A DNA stretch of 6,261 bases from the NCBI GenBank assembly GCA_900542245.1, contig UQMQ01000133.1, forward strand, positions 1 through 6,261. The letters run 5' to 3'. The stretch comes from an uncultured Eubacteriales bacterium (lineage in GTDB: Bacteria; Bacillota; Clostridia; Peptostreptococcales; Anaerovoracaceae). The notes beneath the pieces were generated by a model that saw only the letters and a list, made by a program, of their open reading frames with translations, did no database searches and was not told the origin of the DNA. Both the position numbers and the translations under genes were made by a program. Below, piece after piece: positions 1 to 6,056 of this stretch. How positions within the stretch are numbered: the first letter of the stretch is position 1; every line of letters begins with the position of its first letter.

Positions 1-2
1 AT

Positions 3-350
3 AGATGGAATAGTTTTTATTATAAATTTTATGCTATAAATATTGCTAACTCTTTACTTAAACATGCAGAAGAAAATAAAACTTTAGTAGATTATATAGA
101 TGACTATGGAAAAGGGAATACAACCACTTTATGTTATTTAGACTTGCCTACTATGAAATTATTGAGTCAAGTAGATAAGAAGTGGGAAGGAATTTATGAA
201 AAATCTAACGGTATAATAGAAAATGGAAGAATATCTGAAGAGGAGACAGGCAGTAAAAACCCGGGAAACAGCTTCGCATGCCGCCCGGGGAGTAGATTCT
301 GTCAGTGCATTACTGACTGCAGTATTTTATTTATGATCAGAATGTTATGA
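3..350 (+). CDS. C-terminal part of an unidentified AT-rich gene, probably truncated or chimeric at its 3' end
   Basis: Unidentified product; I recognise no family. The frame is already open at the window edge, so the 5' end is missing. Its first 79 or so codons lie in DNA of about 26% G+C and encode a Lys/Asn/Tyr/Ile-rich stretch with no stop. In DNA this AT-rich several stops would be expected by chance, and the other two plus-strand frames are interrupted, so I think this part is genuinely coding. From about base 241 the composition jumps to that of the neighbouring operon. The remaining codons read antisense through the rsmG terminator and the last 49 bases of rsmG, giving a Cys/Arg/Ser-rich tail that looks like accidental translation. 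The natural C-terminus is therefore probably lost. The segment may be a foreign gene cut at an insertion boundary, or an assembly join. An ATG at 144 lies inside the frame but has no convincing reason to be the start. Confidence 0.4.
   Translation, partial: RWNSFYYKFYAINIANSLLKHAEENKTLVDYIDDYGKGNTTTLCYLDLPTMKLLSQVDKKWEGIYEKSNGIIENGRISEEETGSKNPGNSFACRPGSRFCQCITDCSILFMIRML
255..289 (-). terminator. Intrinsic terminator ending the operon after rsmG
   Basis: On the minus strand, 12 bases after the rsmG stop, CCCGGG (289-284) pairs with CCCGGG (265-260). An inner CGGC (283-280) pairs with GCTG (272-269) including one G-U, with a 7-base loop and a 3-base T bulge. Five T residues follow directly (259-255). 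A GC-rich stem followed by a U-tract is the standard form of a rho-independent terminator, and its place after the last gene fits. A short outer pair, gacag (245-249) with ctgtc (299-303), may extend it. The plus strand has no T-run after the hairpin, so it should not stop transcription coming from the left. Confidence 0.85.
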
Positions 351-970
351 TCCAGTCCGTAAGCCGTAAGCCCACAGCTGCGGATCTCCGTCAGACTACC
401 GCCGAGCAGGCGGATCGCTTTCTCGGCCTCTTTAGCCTCTGCTGCTGCATCGGGTCCTTTGTAGGCGAGCAGCGAGCCGCCGAGCCGGATAAACGGCAGA
501 CAGTACTCCGCAAGCACCGCGGTATTGGCAACGGCACGTGAAACGCAAAGATCAAACTGCTGGCGATACCTGCTGTCCGCTGCCAGATCCTCTGCCCGCC
601 CATGCAGGGTCGTGACATTTGTAATGCCTGCCTGCGCACAGAGCGTATCGATGATCCTGAGGCGTTTTTGCAGGGAATCAATCAGTGTATAATGCTTATC
701 CGGTGAAAGGATCGCCAGCGGTACGCCCGGAAATCCCCCGCCCGTACCGACATCGACGATTTCTTTTGCCTGCTTGTATTCCTCGAAGCCGCAGCAAATC
801 ACAGAATCGATGAAATGCTTGATGATAAACTCATCGCGCTCCGTAATACGCGTCAGATTCACTTTTTGATTCCACGCCAGAACGCCGTCCATATAAGCGG
901 CAAACTGCGCGAGCATCTGCGGCTCGTAAGGGAGCTTGAGCTCCTGCAATGCTTTCTCTAATTCCTTCAT
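302..970 (-). CDS. rsmG: 16S rRNA (guanine-N7)-methyltransferase RsmG (GidB)
   Basis: RsmG uses S-adenosylmethionine to methylate N7 of a guanine in the 530 loop of 16S rRNA (G527 in E. coli numbering); loss of the family enzyme gives low-level streptomycin resistance. The 222-residue protein carries the family signatures: WNQKVNLT (33-40), KHFIDS (51-56), the SAM-binding loop VGTGGGFPG (74-82), DSLQKR (98-103), SRAVA (144-148) and YKG (170-172). The ATG overlaps the mnmG stop as ATGA, and GAGGAAAGG lies just upstream inside mnmG, so translation is probably coupled to mnmG. The protein ends soon after the final strand (ILIINKI) and lacks the basic Pro/Lys-rich tail common in Firmicute RsmG; the methyltransferase core is complete. 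No alternative frame downstream encodes that tail. It is the last gene before a strong terminator. Confidence 0.96.
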   Translation of the reverse strand: MKELEKALQELKLPYEPQMLAQFAAYMDGVLAWNQKVNLTRITERDEFIIKHFIDSVICCGFEEYKQAKEIVDVGTGGGFPGVPLAILSPDKHYTLIDSLQKRLRIIDTLCAQAGITNVTTLHGRAEDLAADSRYRQQFDLCVSRAVANTAVLAEYCLPFIRLGGSLLAYKGPDAAAEAKEAEKAIRLLGGSLTEIRSCGLTAYGLDHNILIINKILQSVMH

Positions 971-2850
971 GCCTTTCCTCGTCTCATTTTTTCCAGATGA
1001 ATCAGCAGCACATTGATGTCCGCAGGAGAAACCCCGGAGATTCTGGATGCCTGTCCGATGGACGTCGGGCGAATCTGACTGAGCTTTTGCACCGCTTCTT
1101 TGCGCAGACCCTCCAAGCTCTTGTAATCCAAAGTTTCATCCAGCTTTTTATGTTCCAGCTTCTGATAGCGCATGATCTGCTGCTGCTGCTTCTGAATATA
1201 GCCCTCATACTTGATCTGCACTTCCAGCTGCGCGATCGCATGCTGTGAAAGCTGCGGTCTGGTTTCATCATCGATCTCCGTCAAGTCGTCATAGCTGATC
1301 TGCGGACGCTTTAAGAGCTCTGCGAAACTGATGCGACCGGAAACCGGCGTAGTTCCATGCGTCTCCAAAAAACCATTCACTTCTTTCGGAGAAACAGTTT
1401 TTTCGGACAGACGCTGCATTTCGGCTTCGACTGCCGCTTTCTTAGCCAGATATCTTTGGTAGCGCGCTTCACTTGCCAATCCTATACTGTAAGATTTTTC
1501 CGTTAAACGCTGATCTGCGTTGTCTTGCCTCAGAACCAGCCTATATTCCGCTCTGGACGTCATAATTCTGTAAGGTTCATTGGTACCTTTTGTCACGAGA
1601 TCGTCGATGAGAACGCCAATATAAGCCTCATCTCTTCCGAGCACAAACGGATTTTTTCCAGAAATTTTCAGTACAGCGTTGATACCCGCCATCAGACCCT
1701 GCGACGCCGCCTCCTCATAGCCGGAGCTGCCATTAAACTGTCCCGCACAAAACAGGTTTTCGATGTCGCGATATTCCAGATTTAATTTCAGATCCTGCGG
1801 ATCGATGCAGTCGTATTCGATGGCATATGCCGGACGCGTAATCCGTATGTTTTCTAAACCCGCAATGGTCCGATAAAAAGCGAGCTGCACATCCTCCGGC
1901 AGGCTGGAAGACATACCCTGAATATACATTTCTTCCGTGTCCAGTCCCTCCGGTTCGATGAAAGTCTGATGCCGTTCCTTATCCGCAAATCGATTGACCT
2001 TATCTTCGATCGACGGGCAGTAACGAGGACCGATACCTTCGATCTGTCCGCCAAAGAGTGCGGAACGATGAAAATTCTCGCGGATCACACGATGTGTCTC
2101 CGCATTGGTGTAAGTCAGCCAGCAAAGTACGCGGTTTTCGCCGATCGCATCGCTCATAAAGGAGAACGGTACGATTTTTGGATCGCCCTCCTGCGGGATC
2201 ATTTTGCTGTAATCCAGACTGGCCGCCAGACATCTCGCCGGTGTTCCGGTTTTGAATCTGCGCAGCTTCATCCCATGCTTTTTGAGATTGTCAGCAAGTG
2301 CATTCGACGGCGCCAAACCATTCGGTCCGCTGGCATAAGCACTGTCGCCGATAAAGATTTTGCCGCGCAGAAAGGTCCCTGTCGCGAGCACGACAGCCTT
2401 GGCTGTATAATACGTATGGGTTCTGGTCTCCACGCCGCAGACCCTGCCGTCCTCTATGATCAGATCTGTCACTTCCCCCTGTTTCATATCCAGGTTCGGC
2501 TGCTGCTCGATCGTCTTTTTCATTTCTGTGTGATAGCGATGTTTGTCAGCCTGCGCGCGCAGGGAATGCACCGCAGGTCCCTTTGCAGTGTTCAGCATTT
2601 TGCTCTGTATGAAAGTCTTGTCGATATTGACTCCCATTTCACCGCCAAGCGCATCGATTTCTCTGACCAGATGTCCCTTGCCTGTTCCGCCGATGGACGG
2701 ATTGCACGGCATCATGGCGATCGCTTCTAAATTGATGGAAAACATCAAAGTCTTTTTACCCATTCTTGCTGCAGCGAGCGCAGCTTCACAGCCTGCGTGT
2801 CCCGCGCCGACAACGATCACATCGTAATCGCCCATCAAAATTTTTTCCAT
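967..2850 (-). CDS. mnmG: tRNA uridine-5-carboxymethylaminomethyl modification enzyme MnmG (GidA)
   Basis: MnmG is the FAD-dependent partner of MnmE. Together they add a carboxymethylaminomethyl or aminomethyl group to C5 of wobble uridine 34 in tRNAs reading split codon boxes, using methylenetetrahydrofolate and NADH. At 627 residues it has the usual full length. Visible signatures are the FAD-binding GAGHAG (15-20) after a DYDVIVV strand, PCNPSIGGTGKGH (48-60), AKGPAVHSLRAQADK (89-103), YCPSIEDKVNRF (277-288), RPAYAIEYD (339-347) and AGQFNGSSGYEEAASQG (369-385). C49 and C278 probably correspond to the two conserved cysteines of the family. The C-terminal helical part ends with a GVSPADINVLL segment typical of the MnmE/tRNA-binding region. 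The chosen ATG has GGAAAA about 6 bases upstream; an ATG five codons later is a weaker alternative. It lies between mnmE, its functional partner, and rsmG, whose start overlaps its stop. Confidence 0.98.
   Translation of the reverse strand: MEKILMGDYDVIVVGAGHAGCEAALAAARMGKKTLMFSINLEAIAMMPCNPSIGGTGKGHLVREIDALGGEMGVNIDKTFIQSKMLNTAKGPAVHSLRAQADKHRYHTEMKKTIEQQPNLDMKQGEVTDLIIEDGRVCGVETRTHTYYTAKAVVLATGTFLRGKIFIGDSAYASGPNGLAPSNALADNLKKHGMKLRRFKTGTPARCLAASLDYSKMIPQEGDPKIVPFSFMSDAIGENRVLCWLTYTNAETHRVIRENFHRSALFGGQIEGIGPRYCPSIEDKVNRFADKERHQTFIEPEGLDTEEMYIQGMSSSLPEDVQLAFYRTIAGLENIRITRPAYAIEYDCIDPQDLKLNLEYRDIENLFCAGQFNGSSGYEEAASQGLMAGINAVLKISGKNPFVLGRDEAYIGVLIDDLVTKGTNEPYRIMTSRAEYRLVLRQDNADQRLTEKSYSIGLASEARYQRYLAKKAAVEAEMQRLSEKTVSPKEVNGFLETHGTTPVSGRISFAELLKRPQISYDDLTEIDDETRPQLSQHAIAQLEVQIKYEGYIQKQQQQIMRYQKLEHKKLDETLDYKSLEGLRKEAVQKLSQIRPTSIGQASRISGVSPADINVLLIHLEKMRRGKA
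971..980 (-). promoter_or_regulatory. Ribosome binding site of rsmG within the 3' end of mnmG
   Basis: The minus strand reads GAGGAAAGGC immediately before the rsmG ATG. GAGG is 6 bases from the start and AAAGG is closer. It lies inside the last codons of mnmG, which fits re-initiation or coupled translation at the ATGA overlap and supports the chosen start. Confidence 0.6.
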
Positions 2851-2920
2851 ACGTTTTCCGTCTTTCTTCTCATCCTCTATGATTCTGTCTGCGAAGTGCT
2901 CCGGGTTCAGACCGGATACC

Positions 2921-4381
2921 CTATTTCCCTAGGCAGAATCTAGCAAATACTTCTTCTATAATATCGTCACCGACAGCCTCGCCGATAATTTCGCCGAGCA
3001 TCTCGTAAGCGTGATTGACGTCAATTTCCAAAAACTCGAGCGGCTGCAGAGACTCCGCCATGCCGATTGCGTCATCCAGCGCGCGCTGGGCTTCCTCGAG
3101 CAGCGCGATATGGCGTACATTGCTGACAAGAACACTGTCCTGCTGTTTCACTCTGCCGCCGTAAACCAAATTTTCGATGGCATCCTCTAATTCCGTAATG
3201 CCGATGTTCTGTCCGACCGCGGCTTCTATTAAAACAGCCTCTGGCAGCAGTGCGCGCGCTTCCTCGTCGCTCACAACCGGCGGAAGATCGGTTTTGTTCA
3301 AAATCACGATCGATTTTTTTCCGTCCAGATGCCGGATAATTTCATAATCTTCTTCATCGAGCGGCTGGCTGCGGTCGATCATAAAGATGACCAGATCCGC
3401 ACGATTGAAAGATTCCTTGCTCTTTTCGATACCGATTTTTTCGATGACATCCTCGGTCTGTCTGATGCCAGCCGTATCCGTCAGACGAATCGGAATCCCG
3501 CGAACTGAAACTCCCTCCTCGATCGTATCACGTGTAGTGCCCGGAATCTCGGTCACGATTGCCCGCGTTTCTCTAAGCAGCGCATTCATCAAGGAGGATT
3601 TGCCGACATTCGGTTTGCCGATGATCGTCACCTGCATACCCTCGCGCAGCATCCGTCCGGTTGCGGAGGTCGCAAGCAGGGCTGCAAGCTTTGATCTTAT
3701 CTCCTTAAGCGCCAGCGTAAGATTTTCAAAGGTGATCTGCTCGATATCTTCATCCGGATAGTCGATATTGACGGTCAGATCGACCAGAACATCGACAAGC
3801 AGACCGCGCAGATCGCGAATGACTTTAGAGAAATTTCCTTCGAGCTGCGCAAGTGCGGTATCAAAGCTTTTGTCAGATTTTGCGCGGATCAGGTCGATGA
3901 CAGCCTCCGCCTGTGACAGATCGATCCTCCCATTCAAAAAAGCCCGCTTGGTAAACTCACCGGGTTCTGCCATCCGTGCACCGCTTTTTAGGACCAGCGC
4001 AAGAATCTTGCGCAGAGAAACGATACTGCCGTGGCACTGAATCTCCACAACATCCTCAGCTGTGTAGGAATACGGCGCTTTGAACCAGACCGCCATCACT
4101 TCATCGATCAAGTCTCCGGCATGATCATACACGAATCCGTAATGCATCATACGCGGGGTCAGCGGCAGCCCGATTGTCTGATTCATGGCATGCGGCAGGA
4201 AATGCGATTTACTCCGGTCATCGGAAGCATCATCGGAAAGTACCTGCTGCGTGCTGTATTCTTTTTTTACTCTGGTAAAAATATCCTCCAGAATTTCACG
4301 CGACTTCTCGCCGCTGATTCTGACAATGCCGATGCCGCCTTCGCCCGGCGCGGTCGCAATCGCCGCAATGGTATCTTCCAT
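2921..4381 (-). CDS. mnmE: tRNA modification GTPase MnmE (TrmE)
   Basis: MnmE is the potassium-activated GTPase that binds a folate and works with MnmG on wobble U34 of tRNA. From the chosen ATG it is 486 residues and starts MEDTIAAIATAPGEGGIGIVR, the expected N-terminus. An N-terminal folate-binding domain and helical domain flank a G domain: G1 GKPNVGKSS (255-263), G2 GTTRD (281-285), G3 DTAG (302-305), G4 NKTD (362-365). The protein ends with the family's C-terminal CLGK, with C483 the expected essential cysteine. The frame is open for 27 more codons, to an ATG overlapping the jag stop, but those residues do not resemble MnmE and encode a terminator-like hairpin, so I reject that start. 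The protein is longer than the usual 450-460 residues because of extra sequence around residues 38-72. The G5 region (A387-A388) lacks the usual Ser-Ala. The start has only a weak Shine-Dalgarno (GGAA, 5 bases upstream). Confidence 0.96.
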   Translation of the reverse strand: MEDTIAAIATAPGEGGIGIVRISGEKSREILEDIFTRVKKEYSTQQVLSDDASDDRSKSHFLPHAMNQTIGLPLTPRMMHYGFVYDHAGDLIDEVMAVWFKAPYSYTAEDVVEIQCHGSIVSLRKILALVLKSGARMAEPGEFTKRAFLNGRIDLSQAEAVIDLIRAKSDKSFDTALAQLEGNFSKVIRDLRGLLVDVLVDLTVNIDYPDEDIEQITFENLTLALKEIRSKLAALLATSATGRMLREGMQVTIIGKPNVGKSSLMNALLRETRAIVTEIPGTTRDTIEEGVSVRGIPIRLTDTAGIRQTEDVIEKIGIEKSKESFNRADLVIFMIDRSQPLDEEDYEIIRHLDGKKSIVILNKTDLPPVVSDEEARALLPEAVLIEAAVGQNIGITELEDAIENLVYGGRVKQQDSVLVSNVRHIALLEEAQRALDDAIGMAESLQPLEFLEIDVNHAYEMLGEIIGEAVGDDIIEEVFARFCLGK

Positions 4382-4400
4382 CTGAGTTCCGTAACCTTTC

Positions 4401-4429
4401 GTTATAATCACACTGTCCGCGCATGATAG
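4401..4429 (-). promoter_or_regulatory. Weak candidate promoter for mnmE-mnmG-rsmG
   Basis: Between the jag-distal hairpin and the mnmE start, the minus strand has TATAAC (4406-4401), five of six matches to a sigma-A -10 box. CTATCA (4429-4424) lies 17 bases upstream and matches only three of six -35 positions. Transcription would begin around 4394, leaving a leader of about a dozen bases. The location makes sense if the hairpin stops most transcripts from yidC-jag. The -35 match is poor, so this is a suggestion only. Confidence 0.25.
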
Positions 4430-4456
4430 AAAACAGCCCGCCAAAAACGGCGGGCT
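4429..4456 (-). terminator. Terminator-like hairpin between jag and mnmE
   Basis: On the minus strand, starting 5 bases after the jag stop codon, AGCCCGCC (4456-4449) and GGCGGGCT (4442-4435) form a perfect 8-bp GC-rich stem around a 6-base GTTTTT loop. It is followed by GTTTTC. The strong stem and immediate position after a stop codon suggest an intrinsic terminator. The T-run is only four long and interrupted by the leading G, so it may be partial and act as an attenuator that lowers mnmE expression relative to yidC-jag. The plus strand has no T-run after the hairpin. Confidence 0.6.
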
Positions 4457-4461
4457 ATCCA

Positions 4462-5313
4462 TTATTTATTGCGCTTCAATTCAATGATAACCCGTCTATA
4501 TGGGTCTTGTCCTTCACTTCTCGTCGTGACATAAGGATGACTTTGAAGTGTTGCATGAATCACTTTTCGCTCATAAGGATTCATTGGCTCAAGCTTCACG
4601 CTTCTTTTCGTCTTGCTGACCTTCTTCGCCAGTCTGATTGCTAAAAGCTCCAGCGTCTTTTCTCTCTTGGTTCTGTAATTTTCAGCATCCACGACAACTC
4701 TGGTATAGTCAGACTGCTCTTTGTTTACGACTAAGCTTGTAAGATACTGGATTGCATCCAGAGTCTGTCCGCGCTTGCCGATGATCGTACCGGAATCCTT
4801 ACCCTGTATATCGATATACAGCGTTTCCTTTCCGGCCTTCGCCTTGATATCCAGATCAAGACCCATCTCCTTCGTGACTTCCTCGAGGAATCGAAGCGCT
4901 GCGTGATCCTGCACCTCTGTCAGCTCTTCCTCCGGGATTCGTTCGATCACAGGCTCGGTCACCTGTATTTCTCTCTCCGCTCTCTTCGGAGCTCTTTCTT
5001 TTCTGCGTTTCGGTGCCTCTGTTTTCTCGACCTTCGGTCTGACTTCCGAAACCTCCTGCTGGAGCTTTTCAGGTTTTCTTTCCTTTTTTGCCTCCGGCTT
5101 TCTGGTTTCTGTCAGCGGCTCTTTTGTCGCCTTGGTTTCTTTTTTCTTCTTTTCCACTCTGACGAGCGCCAGCTTAGAACCGATTCCGAAGAAACCGCGG
5201 GAAGGTTCCTCTAAAACAGTGACATCGACTTCATCTATGCTTAACTGCAGATCTTCGAGTGCCAGCTTGACGGCACTGTCTACATCCTTTGCGCATTTTT
5301 CAGAAAAATCCAT
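4462..5313 (-). CDS. jag: RNA-binding protein Jag (KhpB/EloR family), Jag-N, KH and R3H domains
   Basis: Jag (KhpB, EloR, SpoIIIJ-associated protein) is a cytoplasmic RNA-binding protein linked to control of cell elongation and division in Gram-positive bacteria, often encoded beside yidC. In this 283-residue protein the Jag-N domain covers about residues 1-55, with a PSRGFFGIG motif (37-45). A Lys/Glu/Arg/Pro-rich low-complexity linker spans about 55-125. A KH domain follows (about 133-208) with the GKRG loop at 179-182. The C-terminal R3H domain carries R249-xxx-H253 in NPYERKVIH. All three domains are intact. The ATG is the first in frame after an in-frame stop and has GGAGG (5324-5328), but 10 bases upstream, rather far. 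An out-of-frame ATG lies nearer that site, so initiation may be suboptimal. It lies 29 bases after yidC and is followed directly by a terminator-like hairpin. Confidence 0.95.
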   Translation of the reverse strand: MDFSEKCAKDVDSAVKLALEDLQLSIDEVDVTVLEEPSRGFFGIGSKLALVRVEKKKKETKATKEPLTETRKPEAKKERKPEKLQQEVSEVRPKVEKTEAPKRRKERAPKRAEREIQVTEPVIERIPEEELTEVQDHAALRFLEEVTKEMGLDLDIKAKAGKETLYIDIQGKDSGTIIGKRGQTLDAIQYLTSLVVNKEQSDYTRVVVDAENYRTKREKTLELLAIRLAKKVSKTKRSVKLEPMNPYERKVIHATLQSHPYVTTRSEGQDPYRRVIIELKRNK

Positions 5314-5323
5314 GTTTCATTTT

Positions 5324-5328
5324 CCTCC
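5324..5328 (-). promoter_or_regulatory. Ribosome binding site of jag with long spacing
   Basis: GGAGG on the minus strand in the 29-base yidC-jag gap. It lies 10 bases before the jag ATG (5313) and only 3 bases before another ATG (5320-5318) in a different frame. The frame used by jag has a stop codon just upstream, so the 5313 ATG is the only reasonable start. Confidence 0.55.
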
Positions 5329-5342
5329 AATGTTTGATGCTC

Positions 5343-6044
5343 TTATTTTTTCTTTTTGCTTTTTGCTTGCTTTGCATCCCTTTGTGCTTTTTTCAACTTA
5401 TTGAATCTGATATTGTAGAAGATTTGAATTACCTGGCTGCCGAACCAGTACAATGCTAAGCCGGCAGGATAGGTTCTTGCAAACCACAAAATCATGATTG
5501 GGAAAAAGTATTTCATGATCTTGGACATCATCGCAGTCTGCTGCGCGTTCCCGCCGCCCATAGAAGCCATCGAGCTGTTCATGGAAAACGAGAAAAATGT
5601 CGCGGCACCGGCGGATATCGGAAGAATCCATTTATCCGGCTGCGCAAGGTCTTTGATCCAAAGGAACGGTTCGTGAATTGCAAAGAGCATATTCGTATCC
5701 AAATAAGACATCGGGGTTCTGAGCAAAGCAAACAGACCCATGATGATAAACATCTGTACGATCATCGGCAGGCATCCGCCATACATACTGACGCCCTCAT
5801 CCTTGTACAGCTCCATCATTTTTTGGTTCATCAGCTCTCTGTCTTTGGCATACTTCTGCTGGATCTCTTTGACCTTTGGCTGTACGTCCGTCATCCGCAT
5901 GGTCGATTTGATCTGCTTTGCGTAAAGCGGATACAGACAAAGCTTGATTACAACCGTCAGAATGAGGATCGCGATACCATAGCTCCCAACCAATTCATAT
6001 AACCAAATAAGCAAATAACTCAATGGTTTTGCTATAATTCCCAT
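5343..6044 (-). CDS. yidC: Membrane protein insertase YidC/Oxa1 family, short Gram-positive form
   Basis: YidC inserts and folds membrane proteins, alone or with the Sec translocon, in the cytoplasmic membrane. The 233-residue protein has the five-helix Oxa1-type core: first membrane segment about residues 12-40, a positively charged cytoplasmic hairpin (about 41-85, with the AKQIKS and VQPKVKEIQQKY motifs), then segments near 91-110, 138-158, 178-190 and 193-211. The conserved groove arginine of YidC (R366 in E. coli) aligns with K34 in TVVIKLCLYPL, a charge-preserving change. There is no lipoprotein signal or lipobox cysteine at the N-terminus, unlike Bacillus SpoIIIJ, and no large external domain as in E. 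coli. The tail is very basic (KKAQRDAKQAKSKKKK), consistent with ribosome contact in Gram-positive homologues. GGAGG lies 6 bases before the ATG, and an in-frame stop sits directly upstream. It starts 12 bases after yidD and precedes jag. Confidence 0.95.
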   Translation of the reverse strand: MGIIAKPLSYLLIWLYELVGSYGIAILILTVVIKLCLYPLYAKQIKSTMRMTDVQPKVKEIQQKYAKDRELMNQKMMELYKDEGVSMYGGCLPMIVQMFIIMGLFALLRTPMSYLDTNMLFAIHEPFLWIKDLAQPDKWILPISAGAATFFSFSMNSSMASMGGGNAQQTAMMSKIMKYFFPIMILWFARTYPAGLALYWFGSQVIQIFYNIRFNKLKKAQRDAKQAKSKKKK

Positions 6045-6050
6045 TCATTT

Positions 6051-6055
6051 CCTCC
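6051..6055 (-). promoter_or_regulatory. Ribosome binding site of yidC
   Basis: GGAGG on the minus strand, 6 bases before the yidC ATG and just after the yidD stop. It fixes the yidC start, since an in-frame TGA lies immediately upstream of the ATG. Confidence 0.7.
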
Positions 6056-6056
6056 A

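Noticed and set aside
301..317. Inverted repeat GTCAGT-gcatt-ACTGAC over the rsmG stop
   Set aside because: Six base pairs with no T-run; the stronger terminator lies just downstream, so this is probably coincidence.
331..352. Direct repeat TTATGATC (331-338 and 345-352) as a possible insertion target duplication
   Set aside because: Both copies lie inside the rsmG coding end, separated by only six bases, and do not flank the composition break.
1969..2730. 253-codon plus-strand open frame antisense to mnmG
   Set aside because: It lies wholly inside a complete, highly conserved mnmG, has no family motifs and an arbitrary residue mix. It is a shadow frame.
2851..2920. Separate promoter for mnmG
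   Set aside because: No pair of -35 and -10-like boxes with suitable spacing was found; mnmG is more simply transcribed with mnmE.
4031..4426. 131-codon plus-strand frame antisense to the start of mnmE
   Set aside because: No recognisable protein and no ribosome binding site; it is antisense to well-supported MnmE motifs.
4382..4462. ATG at 4462 as the mnmE start (513 residues)
   Set aside because: The first 27 residues do not resemble MnmE and are encoded by a terminator-like hairpin; MEDTIAAIATAPGEGG at 4381 matches the family N-terminus.
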